Shown here: positions 18,618 to 27,373 of the stretch, in pieces
Numbering within the stretch: the stretch's first letter is position 1
How the letters are laid out: each line of letters begins with the position of its first letter
Assembly: GCF_003121705.1 (NCBI RefSeq)
Contig: NZ_PYHR01000002.1
Span: 2,232,001 to 2,296,000 of the forward strand
Length of the DNA stretch: 64,000 bases
Direction: 5' to 3'
Source of the DNA: Serinibacter arcticus
GTDB taxonomy: Bacteria; Actinomycetota; Actinomycetes; Actinomycetales; Beutenbergiaceae
Made by a program: the position numbers and the translations under genes
The notes under the pieces: generated by a model
Seen by the model: only the letters and a program-made list of their open reading frames with translations
Told to the model about the DNA's origin: nothing
Database searches by the model: none

Positions 18618-20042
18618 TCAGCCCCAGACGAGGGCGTGGGCCGGGTCCTCCAGCACGCGCGCGACGTCGGAGAGCACCCGGGCGCCGAGCTCGCCGTCGA
18701 CCAGGCGGTGGTCGAACGACAGCGCCAGCTGGGTGACCCAGCGCGGCTTGATCTTGCCCTTGTGGACCCACGGCCGCTCGGCGATCGCCCCGAACGCGAG
18801 GATCGCGGACTCGCCCGGGTTGAGGATCGGGGTGCCGGTGTCGGTGCCGAAGACCCCGACGTTCGTGATGGTGACGGTGCCGTCGCTCATCTCCGACGGC
18901 TGCGTCTTGCCGGCGCGCGCCGTGCTGGTGAGGTGGGCGATCTCCTGCGCGAGCTGGAGCAGCGGCATGCTGTGGACGTTCTTGATGTTCGGCACCACGA
19001 GACCGCGAGGCGTCGCCGCGGCGATCCCGAGGTTCACGTAGTGCTTGAAGACGATCTCCTGCCGCTCCTCGTCCCACGCCGCGCTGATCTCGGGGTGGCG
19101 ACGGATCGCCAGGATCAGCGCCTTGGCCGCGATCAGCAGGGGCGTCACGCGGACGTCGGCGAACTCGCGGTCCTCGCGGAGCGAGGCGACCAGCTTCATC
19201 GTGCGGCTGACGTCGACCGTCTGGAACACCGTCACGTGCGGCGCCGTGAACGCCGAGGCCACCATCGCCTCGGCCGTGCGACGGCGGACCGAGCGCACCG
19301 GCACCCGCGTCTGGCGGCCGTCGCCGGAGACGACGCCGTCCGTGAGCCACGGGGTGTCGTCACCCGGGTACGTGGCCAGCGTGCGGGCCTCGCCCTGACG
19401 CGAGCGCGCGATGACGTCGTCGCGCGTGATGATCCCGCCCGGGCCCGACGGCGTGACCGTCTCGAGCGCGATGCCGAGGTCCTTGGCGAGCTTGCGGACC
19501 GGGGGCTTGGCGAGCATCGGCGTGCCGTTGGCCGACGGCGTCGAGACCAGCGCGGCGGGCGAGGAGGCCGGGCGGGCGGCCACGGCGGCGGCAGCCGCCA
19601 CGGGAGCCGGGGCGGTGCCGCGGGCCGGCGTCGCGCTCGGGGCGGGCTCCGCCGTCGTGCGCCGCGGGCGACGCGTGGTGGAGGCGTGCGACGTGCCGTA
19701 GCCGACGAGCACGCCGCCCGAGGTGCCGGCGGCGCCGTGCTCGGCGGCCGGCGGGGCGACGGCGTCCTCGGACGTTCCGCCGTCGTCCTCACCGTCGGGG
19801 TCCGTGTCGACGACGACGATCGGCGTGCCGACGTCGACCGTCTGGCCCTCGTCGACGAGCAGCTGCGTGACGACGCCGTCCCACGGCGAGGGCAGCTCGA
19901 CCAGGGACTTCGCGGTCTCGATCTCGACGATGACCTGGTTCACGGTCACCGTGTCGCCGACGGCGACCCGCCACGAGACGATGTCGGCCTCGGTGAGGCC
20001 CTCACCCACGTCGGGGAGGGCGAAGTGCTGGAGCTGGGGCAC
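18618..20042 (-). CDS. bkdC: Dihydrolipoamide acyltransferase (E2) of a 2-oxoacid dehydrogenase complex
   Basis: The 474-residue E2 carries one lipoyl domain (residues 1-80, lipoylated K45 in IETAKSLVELP). A Thr/Ala/Pro-rich linker follows, then a peripheral-subunit-binding domain (VRKLAKDLGIALETVTPSG) and the catalytic acyltransferase domain ending in SFDHRLVDG, with His445 and Asp449. The start is a GTG at 20042. It transfers the acyl group made by E1 to CoA. A single lipoyl domain, and co-transcription with E1 alpha and E1 beta rather than with a one-piece AceE, favour a branched-chain 2-oxoacid dehydrogenase; an acetoin or pyruvate substrate is not excluded. No E3 gene is present in the window. 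Confidence 0.9.
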   Translation of the reverse strand: MPQLQHFALPDVGEGLTEADIVSWRVAVGDTVTVNQVIVEIETAKSLVELPSPWDGVVTQLLVDEGQTVDVGTPIVVVDTDPDGEDDGGTSEDAVAPPAAEHGAAGTSGGVLVGYGTSHASTTRRPRRTTAEPAPSATPARGTAPAPVAAAAAVAARPASSPAALVSTPSANGTPMLAKPPVRKLAKDLGIALETVTPSGPGGIITRDDVIARSRQGEARTLATYPGDDTPWLTDGVVSGDGRQTRVPVRSVRRRTAEAMVASAFTAPHVTVFQTVDVSRTMKLVASLREDREFADVRVTPLLIAAKALILAIRRHPEISAAWDEERQEIVFKHYVNLGIAAATPRGLVVPNIKNVHSMPLLQLAQEIAHLTSTARAGKTQPSEMSDGTVTITNVGVFGTDTGTPILNPGESAILAFGAIAERPWVHKGKIKPRWVTQLALSFDHRLVDGELGARVLSDVARVLEDPAHALVWG

Positions 20043-20071
20043 GAGGGACGTCCTTCGGTTCTGGTGCGGGT

Positions 20072-21151
20072 TCAGTACGCGAGCGAGCGGTCGACGGCGT
20101 CGAGCACCCGGTCGAGCGACGGCAGGTACTCGGCCTCGATCGAGGAGGCGGGGTAGGGCGTGTGGAAACCGCCGACGCGGAGCACGGGCGCCTCGAGCGC
20201 GTGGAAGCAGCGCTCGGTGATCCGGGCGGCGATCTCGGCGCCCGACCCGAAGAAGACGGGGGCCTCGTGCACGACGACGAGGTGCCCGGTCCGCATCACG
20301 GACTCCGTCAGCGTGTCGAAGTCGATCGGTGAGACCGAGCGCAGGTCGATGACCTCGACGTCGCGCCCCTCCTGCTCGGCCACCTGGGCGGCCGCGAGCG
20401 CCGTCGCGACGGTCGGACCGTACGCGGCGATGGTGAGGTCGCTGCCGGCGCGGACCGTGCGGGCCACGTGGAGCGAACGCCAGCCGTCGGGGCCGAGCTC
20501 GGTGGCGCCCTCGCGGAGGTCGACCTCGCCCTTGTCCCAGTAGCGGGACTTCGGCTCGAGGAAGATGACGGGGTCGGGCGAGGCGATGGCCTGCTGGATC
20601 ATCGTGTAGCCGTCGGCCGCGGTGGCCGGCGTGACGATCCGCAGGCCGGCGGTGTGCGCGAACAGGGCCTCCGGCGACTCGCTGTGGTGCTCGATCGCGC
20701 CGATGCTGCCGCCGTAGGGGATGCGGATGACGACGGGCATCTCGAGGCGCCCGCCGGTGCGGTAGCGCAGCTTCGCGAGCTGCGTGGTGATCTGGTCGAA
20801 CGCCGGGAAGACGAAGCCGTCGAACTGGATCTCGACGACGGGCCGGTAGCCGGCCATCGCCAGACCGATCGCGGTGCCGAGGATGCCGGACTCGGCCAGC
20901 GGGGAGTCGACCACGCGCTGCGTGCCGAACTCTGCCTGCAGCCCGTCGGTGACCCGGAAGACGCCGCCGAGGCGACCGATGTCCTCGCCCATGAGCATGA
21001 CGTGGTCGTCCGTGGCGAGGGCCCGGCGCAGGCCGGCGTTGATGGCGCGCGCGAGCGGGAGGCGCTGCTTGGTCTCGGCGGGCACGGTGGCGGCCGTCGT
21101 GGCGGCCGCGTCGGTGGGAGCCGCGTCGGCGGCGGTGTGCGTCGTGGTCAT
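20072..21151 (-). CDS. bkdB: 2-oxoacid dehydrogenase E1 component, beta subunit
   Basis: A 359-residue E1 beta subunit. After a Thr/Ala-rich N-terminal tail of about 30 residues comes the conserved start RLPLARAINAGLRRALATDD, then MLMGEDIGRLGGVFRVTDGL with the Glu that contacts thiamine diphosphate. VVDSPLAESGILGTAIGLA and GGSIGAIEHHSESPEALFAH are also typical. The ATG at 21151 has GGAGGAC just upstream, and the E1 alpha stop is 11 bp before it. With E1 alpha it decarboxylates the 2-oxoacid and acylates the lipoyl arm of E2. Confidence 0.93.
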   Translation of the reverse strand: MTTTHTAADAAPTDAAATTAATVPAETKQRLPLARAINAGLRRALATDDHVMLMGEDIGRLGGVFRVTDGLQAEFGTQRVVDSPLAESGILGTAIGLAMAGYRPVVEIQFDGFVFPAFDQITTQLAKLRYRTGGRLEMPVVIRIPYGGSIGAIEHHSESPEALFAHTAGLRIVTPATAADGYTMIQQAIASPDPVIFLEPKSRYWDKGEVDLREGATELGPDGWRSLHVARTVRAGSDLTIAAYGPTVATALAAAQVAEQEGRDVEVIDLRSVSPIDFDTLTESVMRTGHLVVVHEAPVFFGSGAEIAARITERCFHALEAPVLRVGGFHTPYPASSIEAEYLPSLDRVLDAVDRSLAY

Positions 21152-21162
21152 GGCGTCCTCCT

Positions 21163-22356
21163 TCAGGACCCGGCGGCGGCCTGCTCGAACGAGGACGCGT
21201 ACTGGCCGTACCAGGCGCGCTCCTCGTCGACGAGCGTGTGCTGCGCGGCGTAGACGTGGTCGAACATCGACTCGGCGGGCGGGGGCGTGAGGCTCCGGCA
21301 GTAGGCGCGGACGCCGGCGGTGAGCTCGGTCGCATCCGCGTCGATCCCGGCGAAGAACGCGTCGTCGACGAGGCCCTCGGCGCGCAGGAGGGCGCCGAGC
21401 CGCTCGATGGGGTCGCGCTGCGACCAGGCGTCCTCCTCGGCCCGCTCGCGGTAGCGGGTCGGGTCGTCGGACGTCGTGTGCGCGCCCATCCGGTAGGTCA
21501 CGGCCTCGATGAAGGTCGGGCCGCCGCCGGACCGGGCACGCTCGAGGGCTGCCTCGGTGACGGCCTTGACGGCGACGACGTCGTTCCCGTCGACCCTGAT
21601 GCTCGGGACACCGAAGCCGGCGCCGCGCTCGACGAGCGGGACCGTCGTCTGGACGGTCGTGGGCGCCGAGATGGCCCAGTGGTTGTTCTGACAGAAGAAG
21701 ACGACGGGAGCGTTGGTCGTGGCGGCGAACACGAGCGCCTCGTTGACGTCGCCCTGCGCGGTGGCACCGTCGCCGAAGTAGGCCACGACGGCGCGGTCGC
21801 GGTCGGTGCCCGTGCCGACGTCGCCGTCGCGCTGGATCCCCATCGCGTAGCCCGTGGCGTGCAGCGTGTGCGAGCCGATGACGAGCGTGTAGATGTGGAA
21901 GCCGTGGGCCGTCGGGTCCCAGCCACCGTGCTCCGTGCCGCGGAAGAGGTGGAGGATCTCGCGCAGGTCGAGTCCGCGCACGTGCGCCACCCCGTGCTCC
22001 CGGTAGGAGGGGAAGACGTGGTCTCGCGGCCGGAGCGCGTGGGCCGACCCGATCTGGGCGGCCTCCTGACCACGGCACTCCGGCCACAGGCCGAGCTCTC
22101 CCTGCCGCTGCAGGCTCGTGGCCTCGCGGTCGAAGGCACGCACCAGGACCATGTCGCGGTACATGGCGCGCAGCTCGTCGGGGGTGGTGCGGGCGGCGGC
22201 CGCCGCGTAGACGGCGTGACCGCTCAGGGCGACGGCGTCCTCGGACAGACGGCTGCCGTCCGGGGCCACCAGGCGGACGGTGCCGGCGATCTCGCACGGG
22301 TCGGGCCAGCTCAGCTCGTGATCGACGGGCGTTGCGGGGGTCTCGGTGCTGCTCAC
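21163..22356 (-). CDS. bkdA: 2-oxoacid dehydrogenase E1 component, alpha subunit
   Basis: The 397-residue subunit contains the thiamine-diphosphate motif beginning GDG at 195-197 and ending NN at 224-225 (FCQNNHWAIS). The regulatory-loop-like sequence YRMGAHTTSDDPTRYR is typical of branched-chain and acetoin-type E1 alpha. It starts at GTG 22356, with GAGGAG upstream. It is the first gene of the E1 alpha-E1 beta-E2 operon, and three tandem palindromic boxes lie 40-84 bp upstream of its start, so expression is probably controlled by a dedicated repressor. The adjacent aminotransferase gene fits an amino-acid catabolic setting. Confidence 0.93.
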   Translation of the reverse strand: MSSTETPATPVDHELSWPDPCEIAGTVRLVAPDGSRLSEDAVALSGHAVYAAAAARTTPDELRAMYRDMVLVRAFDREATSLQRQGELGLWPECRGQEAAQIGSAHALRPRDHVFPSYREHGVAHVRGLDLREILHLFRGTEHGGWDPTAHGFHIYTLVIGSHTLHATGYAMGIQRDGDVGTGTDRDRAVVAYFGDGATAQGDVNEALVFAATTNAPVVFFCQNNHWAISAPTTVQTTVPLVERGAGFGVPSIRVDGNDVVAVKAVTEAALERARSGGGPTFIEAVTYRMGAHTTSDDPTRYRERAEEDAWSQRDPIERLGALLRAEGLVDDAFFAGIDADATELTAGVRAYCRSLTPPPAESMFDHVYAAQHTLVDEERAWYGQYASSFEQAAAGS

Positions 22357-22395
22357 GCGGCTCCTCGGCGGGGTGTCGGTCGGGGTACGACAGAC

Positions 22396-22440
22396 CTACG
22401 CCGTCGTAACCTACGGATGCGTAGCCTACGGTAGCGTAAC
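22396..22440. promoter_or_regulatory. Three tandem 15-bp palindromic operator boxes upstream of the bkd operon
   Basis: Three direct repeats of exactly 15 bp stand head to tail: CTACGCCGTCGTAAC (22396), CTACGGATGCGTAGC (22411) and CTACGGTAGCGTAAC (22426). Each contains the inverted repeat CTACG-N4-CGTAR. They lie between the aminotransferase stop and the E1 alpha start, on the promoter side of E1 alpha. This is probably a cooperative operator for a TetR- or Lrp-type regulator; the regulator gene is not in the window. Confidence 0.75.
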
Positions 22441-22460
22441 TTGCGAGGAGGGGGTACCCC

Positions 22461-23548
22461 TCAGCGTCGCGGCCGCTCCGCGGCGTACTCCCCCGCGACG
22501 GCGATCACGACGTCGTTCGCCTCGCGGTCGCCCACAGAGATCCGCACGCCCTCACCCGCGAACGGGCGGACGAGCACGCCGGCGTCAGCGAACGCCCGGG
22601 CGAGCACGCCCGCCTGGTCGCCGACGGCGAGCCACACGAAGTTGCCCTGCGCGTCGGGCAGGTCCCAGCCCTGACGACGCAGCGCGGCGACCAGCCGCTC
22701 GCGCTCGACGACGAGGTCGTCGACCCGCGCCATCAGCTCGGGCCCGGCCTGCAGCGAGGCCACCGCAGCGACCTGCGCCAGCGCGTTCACCCCGAACGGG
22801 GTGGATGCCGCACGGATGCCGCCGACGAGCCGACCCCGACCCACCGCGTAGCCGACCCGGAGGCCGGCGAGACCGTAGGCCTTGGAGAACGTGCGCAGCA
22901 CGACGAGGCGGGGGTGGGTCGCGAGCAGCGGACCCGACTCGACGGCGTCGGGCGAACGGACGAACTCGATGTAGGCCTCGTCGAGCAGCACCAGGACGTC
23001 GGTCGGCGCCTCCTGGAGCACCCGCTCGACCTCGGCCTGCGTCAGCGTCGGCCCGGTCGGGTTGTTGGGCGAGCACAGCAGGATCGCCTTCGTGCGCTCG
23101 GTGACGGCGGCCAGCATGGCGTCGACGTCGTGTCGTCCGTCCGCGGTCAGCGGGACCGGCACGCTCGTGGCCCCCGTCACCGCGACGGCGATCGGGTACG
23201 CCTCGAAGGAGCGCCACGGGAAGACGACCTCGTCGCCCGCCTCGCACAGGGCGCGCAGGATCGCCTCGAGCACCGCCGTCGACCCGTTGCCGACGACGAT
23301 CTGCTCCGCCTCCACGCCGTGCAGCGCCGCCAGGTGATCGATCAGCTCGACCGAGGCCATGTCCGGGTAGCGGTTGAGGTCCGCCGCCGCGTCGGTGACC
23401 GCGGTCAGCACCCCGGGCAGCGGGGGAACGGGTTCTCGTTCGAGGAGAGCTTCTCGCTCATCGTGCCGCTCGGGCGAGCCCCGGGGACGTAGGCGGGAAG
23501 GGCGGTGACGCGGTCGCGGAGACGGACCTTGCGCGGGGTGGAGGCCAT
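22461..23548 (-). CDS. pat: HisC-like aminotransferase, probably aromatic amino acid aminotransferase (frameshifted as sequenced)
   Basis: The gene starts at ATG 23548 (MASTPRKVRLRDRV, then LSSNENPFP). The frame breaks there and resumes as PLPGVLTAVTDAAADLNRYP, continuing through a complete fold-type I aminotransferase. Landmarks are LLCSPNNPTGP, LLDEAYIEFV and the PLP-lysine segment RTFSKAYGLAGLRVG. VFPWRSFEAYPI is closer to actinobacterial Pat (HisC2) than to HisC. One extra base in the GGGGG run at 23422-23426 (plus strand) restores a 362-residue protein. It probably transaminates aromatic 2-oxoacids with PLP; histidinol-phosphate activity remains possible. Confidence 0.85.
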
Positions 23549-23592
23549 GGCACCAGCATGCCCGAGCCGGCCACGGGTGCGAGGATGGACCC

Positions 23593-23988
23593 ATGAAGGA
23601 GTTCCTCTGGCGTTCCGTGGTCTCGGCCGGTGCCGTGTGGGTGGCCGACCTCCTCATCCGTGGCATCCAGGTCACCGACGTCGCCGAGTGGTGGCAGCAG
23701 GTGCTGGTGTACCTCGTGGTCGGGGCGGTGCTCGCCCTGGTCCAGGCGATCATCAAGCCGATCGTCGCCGCCCTGACCTTCCTCCTGTACATCCTGACCT
23801 TCGGCCTGTTCGGCATCGTGGTCAACGCCCTGATGCTCATGCTGGTCAGCTGGGTGACGGACAACTTCGCGTGGGGACTGAGCGTGGACGGCTTCTGGCC
23901 GTCGGCGGTGCTCGGTGCGATCGTCGTGTCCGTCGCGGGGATGATCCTCAGCGCGGTCCTGCCGCGCCCCAGCCGCTCCGAGCGCTGA
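23593..23988 (+). CDS. Phage holin family 4-like small membrane protein
   Basis: A 131-residue protein with about four membrane segments: residues 8-22, 36-56 (VLVYLVVGAVLALVQAIIKP), 59-90 and 103-123. The pattern ALVQAIIKPIVAALTFLLYILTFGLFGIVVNA matches the PF04020-type family of small bacterial membrane proteins. Despite the family name these are ordinary chromosomal proteins of unknown function, and nothing phage-like surrounds this one. It is divergent from the aminotransferase gene, with 44 bp between starts, and convergent with the hydrolase gene. Confidence 0.85.
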   Translation: MKEFLWRSVVSAGAVWVADLLIRGIQVTDVAEWWQQVLVYLVVGAVLALVQAIIKPIVAALTFLLYILTFGLFGIVVNALMLMLVSWVTDNFAWGLSVDGFWPSAVLGAIVVSVAGMILSAVLPRPSRSER

Positions 23989-24013
23989 CGCGCCGCGGCG
24001 CCCGACGTCGCGC

Positions 24014-25285
24014 TCACCACCTCGACCCCCGGTAGGTGGTGGCGGTCACCGTGGCGCCCTCCTCCGCCAGCAGCGGGGTCACCGCCTCCTCCCAGTCGCC
24101 GAGCGCCGGGTGGTTCGACGCGTCGATGAGCTCCGCCGTCTCGACGTAGTGGTCCATCGAGTGCGACTCGGCCACGGGCAGGTCACCGACCTCCCGCGTG
24201 GCCCACACCTCCTCCGGCGCGGAGCCGCCCGGCCTCACACCGGTGTCGCCGCCGAGCGAGCCCACACCGTCCTCCGCGTGCTGGACGTTCATCGTGGGGA
24301 CGCCCGCGGGAGGCAGCTGCCCGACCGGCGAGCCGAACGTCGCGACACCGGCCACGGTGAACCGTCGGCGCACGGACGGGTTCGACGCGAGGTTGATCAG
24401 CGCCATACCGCCCTGCGAGTGGGCCGCGAGCACCACCGGGTCACCCGGCGGGATCCCGGCCTCCTCCATGGCCGCGAGCACGACGTCCTCCCCCGCGCTC
24501 GCGAGTCCGGCGTAGGCGTCGACGTTTCCCACCACCGAGAACGGTTGCCTCAGCGCGAAGAGCCCGTCCTTCGTGCCGTGGGTGGCGACGACCCAGGAGA
24601 CGGTGCCGTCGGTGTGCTCGATGCGCTGGATCTCGACCGTGGCGCTGCCGCCACCACCGTCGATGTTCGCCAGCCGCACCCGGTCCGCGAGATCGGCGAG
24701 CGACGACGCCGCCGGCGGGGCCAGCGGTGCGCCCGGAGGCTGCAGGGTGATCGACGCCCGCAACCGAGCGGCCGAGTACGGCGCCGCCGGCAGCATCTGC
24801 AGCACGCCGGCCGTCACATCGATCGGGACGGCCGACAGCACGGCCTGCACGCGAGATCCGGGAAGCAGCGGTGTGCCGTCGGCGAGCGACGTCACGGCCT
24901 CCCCCGCCGCCCCGCCCAGGATCGCGGCGGTCCGGGGAAGCACCGGCAGGGGGAGCCAGCTGAAGGCCGAGACGGGATCGGACTCGGCGCCGTCGTAGTC
25001 GCGCGACGCGAACCGCAGTGCGGCCGCCCTCGACGCGGCCCGGTCCCGCGCCTCGACCACGGCGGTGATCGCCGCCCCGACCGCGACGAGGGCGGTCGCC
25101 CGGGCCCCGTCGGGCGTCTCGGCCACCAGCACGAGCCGTCCGCGGGCGACGCGCAGCTCCAGGAGCGCGGCGTCCGCATGGGTCACCGCGTCGTCGAAGT
25201 CGGAGGCCAGGTCGTCGATCTCCGCGGTGTCGGTCGAGATCCAGAGGCCGCCGATCGCGGGCGTCCCCCGCGAGCCACCACTCAT
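24014..25285 (-). CDS. Alpha/beta hydrolase with N-terminal helical (WXG-like) region
   Basis: The 423-residue protein has an N-terminal helical part of about 100 residues (STDTAEIDDLASDFDDAVTH), resembling ESX/WXG-type secretion-target helices. A Gly/Pro/Ala-rich middle follows, then a lipase-like alpha/beta hydrolase domain from about residue 215. The nucleophile elbow is VVLAAHSQGG with Ser290, and a candidate catalytic His lies near 380 in SHSMDHYVET. It has no signal peptide. Its ATG overlaps the stop of a 126-residue partner gene upstream (TGATG), so the two are co-translated. The pair resembles type VII-exported enzymes with a helical chaperone or co-substrate; the substrate is unknown. 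Confidence 0.7.
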   Translation of the reverse strand: MSGGSRGTPAIGGLWISTDTAEIDDLASDFDDAVTHADAALLELRVARGRLVLVAETPDGARATALVAVGAAITAVVEARDRAASRAAALRFASRDYDGAESDPVSAFSWLPLPVLPRTAAILGGAAGEAVTSLADGTPLLPGSRVQAVLSAVPIDVTAGVLQMLPAAPYSAARLRASITLQPPGAPLAPPAASSLADLADRVRLANIDGGGGSATVEIQRIEHTDGTVSWVVATHGTKDGLFALRQPFSVVGNVDAYAGLASAGEDVVLAAMEEAGIPPGDPVVLAAHSQGGMALINLASNPSVRRRFTVAGVATFGSPVGQLPPAGVPTMNVQHAEDGVGSLGGDTGVRPGGSAPEEVWATREVGDLPVAESHSMDHYVETAELIDASNHPALGDWEEAVTPLLAEEGATVTATTYRGSRW

Positions 25286-25665
25286 CAGCGGTTCCCGGCC
25301 GTCGGGGGAAGCACCGGTGCCGTCGGCGACCAGGTGCTGCCGGCCGGATCGGCGGGCAGCCAGGGCGAGCCCGGCGCCGGAGCGACCCCGACGGGCAACG
25401 GAGCGCCTCCCCCGTAGGCGAGCTGTGCCGTCATCCGCGAGACCTGCAGGGCGGTCAGCGCCACGACCGCCTCGGAGACGCGCGTGACGGCGCGATCAGC
25501 GGCCGCGCGGTCCTTCTCGCGCAGCGCGTCGAAGCGTCGCGAGGCTCCCGACACCCACGCCTCGGGGACGGCGCGGCCGATGGCGGCGCTGATCGCGGCG
25601 ACGAGCGGGACGGCGTCGCCGACGGTGATCGGGATCGGTGGGACGGGGCACAGGGGCTGGCTCAT
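25285..25665 (-). CDS. Small helical protein, possible WXG100-like partner of the downstream hydrolase
   Basis: A 126-residue protein of no recognised family. The central region forms a predicted helix-turn-helix pair with a Trp-containing turn (AWVSGASRRFDALREKD), reminiscent of WXG100 proteins. A second helix (DRAVTRVSEAVVALTALQVS) and a Pro/Ala-rich tail of about 35 residues follow. Its stop overlaps the start of the hydrolase gene. Translational coupling and similar helical regions suggest that the two proteins interact, perhaps for export; this is inference. Confidence 0.55.
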   Translation of the reverse strand: MSQPLCPVPPIPITVGDAVPLVAAISAAIGRAVPEAWVSGASRRFDALREKDRAAADRAVTRVSEAVVALTALQVSRMTAQLAYGGGAPLPVGVAPAPGSPWLPADPAGSTWSPTAPVLPPTAGNR

Positions 25666-25817
25666 GGCGCGACGCTAGGGAGGCCGCCCCACCTCCGGAA
25701 GGGGGTGCGGTCGCTCTGGGGGCACAGGTCACGCACCCATCGGCTGGGGACAGGCCCCGCGCCAGCAGTGCCCGAGACGGAACTGCACCCACGCACGGCA
25801 TGCGGGAGAATCGGATC

Positions 25818-27260
25818 ATGTCCTCGACCACCCAGCCCTGGGTCACCCTCGCCGCCGACACCTCCATCGCCCTCGGTCCCCTCGACGGCCGGTACCGAGC
25901 GGACGTCGCTCCGCTCGTCGACCACCTGTCCGAGGCCGCGCTCAACCGCGCCCGGCTGCACGTCGAGGTCGAGTGGCTCATCCACCTGACGGCGGTCGGC
26001 GCGATTCCCGGCGCCCCCGAGCTCACGGAGTCCGAGGTCGCCTACCTGCGCGACGTCGTCGCCACGTTCGGTCCCGCCGAGATCGCCGAGATGGCCGCGA
26101 TCGAGGCCGAGACGCGGCATGACGTCAAGGCCGTGGAGTACTTCCTCAAGCGCCGCCTGGCGACGGCCGGCGACGTGCTCGGCGCGACGACGTCGCTCCC
26201 CGCCGCGAGCGAGCTCGTCCACATCTTCTGCACCAGCGAGGACATCAACAACCTCGCGTACGCGATCACGGTGCGCTCCGCCGTCCACGAGGTCTGGCTG
26301 CCCGCCGCCGCCGGGGTGGCCGACGCCGTCGCCGACCTCGCCCGCGACCAGGCCGCGACGCCGATGCTCGCGCGCACCCACGGCCAGCCGGCCACCCCCG
26401 TCACTCTGGGCAAGGAGCTCGCCGTCCTCGCGCACCGCCTGCGCCGCCAGCTCGCACGCATCGCGGCCGACGAGACGCTCGGGAAGATCAACGGCGCGAC
26501 CGGCACGTTCGGCGCCCACGCCGTCTCGGTGCCCGGCACGGACTGGGAGCAGGTCGCGCGCACGTTCGTCGAGGGCCTCGGTCTCACGTGGAACCCGCTG
26601 ACGACGCAGATCGAGAGCCACGACTGGCAGGCCGAGCTCTACTCCGACGTCGCCCGTTTCAACCGCGTCCTGCACAACCTGGCGACCGACGTGTGGACCT
26701 ACATCTCGCTCGGCTACTTCGCGCAGCGACTGTCGGCCCAGGGCTCGACCGGGTCCTCGACCATGCCGCACAAGGTGAACCCGATCCGGTTCGAGAACGC
26801 CGAGGCGAACCTCGAGGTCTCGAACGCGCTGCTCGACAACCTCTCGACCACGCTCGTCACCTCGCGCCTGCAGCGCGACCTCACCGACTCCTCCAGCCAG
26901 CGCACGATCGGCATCGCGTTCGGCCACTCGCTGCTCGCGATCGCGAACGTCACGCGCGGCCTGGCCGGACTCGACGTCGACGCCGCGGCGATGGCCCGCG
27001 ATCTCGACGGGAACTGGGAGGTGCTCGGCGAGGCCGTGCAGTCCGCGATGCGGGCCGCAGGGATCGCCGGGGCGTCGGGGATGGCCGACCCCTACGAGCG
27101 CCTCAAGGACCTCACGCGCGGGCGTCGCGTCGACGGCGACGGCATGCGTGCCTTCATCTCCGACCTCGGCCTGCCGGCCGACGTCCAGGCGCGACTGCTC
27201 GACCTGACCCCGGCGGGCTACACGGGGTACGCCGAGAAGCTCGTCGGCCACCTGGCCTGA
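25818..27260 (+). CDS. purB: Adenylosuccinate lyase
   Basis: The 480-residue enzyme acts twice in purine synthesis, releasing fumarate from SAICAR and from adenylosuccinate. The fumarase/lyase signature GSSTMPHKVNPIRFEN is intact and begins near residue 312, with the catalytic Ser in its flexible loop. LARTHGQPATPVTLGKE and TSEDINNLAYA are also conserved. LGPLDGRYRADVAPL and the overall length match the bacterial PurB type that carries a longer N-terminus. The ATG at 25818 has GGGAGA about eight bases upstream. It is monocistronic, divergent from the WXG-like pair and convergent with the methyltransferase gene. Confidence 0.96.
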   Translation: MSSTTQPWVTLAADTSIALGPLDGRYRADVAPLVDHLSEAALNRARLHVEVEWLIHLTAVGAIPGAPELTESEVAYLRDVVATFGPAEIAEMAAIEAETRHDVKAVEYFLKRRLATAGDVLGATTSLPAASELVHIFCTSEDINNLAYAITVRSAVHEVWLPAAAGVADAVADLARDQAATPMLARTHGQPATPVTLGKELAVLAHRLRRQLARIAADETLGKINGATGTFGAHAVSVPGTDWEQVARTFVEGLGLTWNPLTTQIESHDWQAELYSDVARFNRVLHNLATDVWTYISLGYFAQRLSAQGSTGSSTMPHKVNPIRFENAEANLEVSNALLDNLSTTLVTSRLQRDLTDSSSQRTIGIAFGHSLLAIANVTRGLAGLDVDAAAMARDLDGNWEVLGEAVQSAMRAAGIAGASGMADPYERLKDLTRGRRVDGDGMRAFISDLGLPADVQARLLDLTPAGYTGYAEKLVGHLA

Positions 27261-27367
27261 CCCGAACGGCCTCGCCACCCGACCCGAAAGGCCTCGCCAC
27301 CCGACCCGAAAGGCCTCGCCACCCGACCCGAAGGGCCTCGCGACCGCGCCCGAAAGGCCTCGCGACA
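27258..27367. repeat. Five tandem copies of a 22-bp unit between purB and a methyltransferase gene
   Basis: Five head-to-tail units of 22 bp begin inside the purB stop codon. The consensus is CGACCCGAAAGGCCTCGCCACC, shown here only as the unit starting at 27280 and with its last bases varying. Units 2 and 3 are identical, and units 1, 4 and 5 differ at one to four positions. Each contains the palindrome AGGCCT or GGCC. The array fills nearly the whole gap between two convergent genes and may influence transcript ends. Confidence 0.88.
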
Positions 27368-27373
27368 GGTGGG

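Noticed and set aside
22396-22440. Tandem 15-bp units as replication iterons
   Set aside because: There is no replication initiator gene or AT-rich region, and the position is promoter-proximal to a metabolic operon.
23593-23988. Prophage remnant based on the holin-family protein
   Set aside because: The family is widespread as ordinary membrane proteins, and no other phage gene is nearby.
27258-27367. Tandem repeats as a CRISPR array
   Set aside because: Units are contiguous 22-mers with no spacers, and there are no cas genes.
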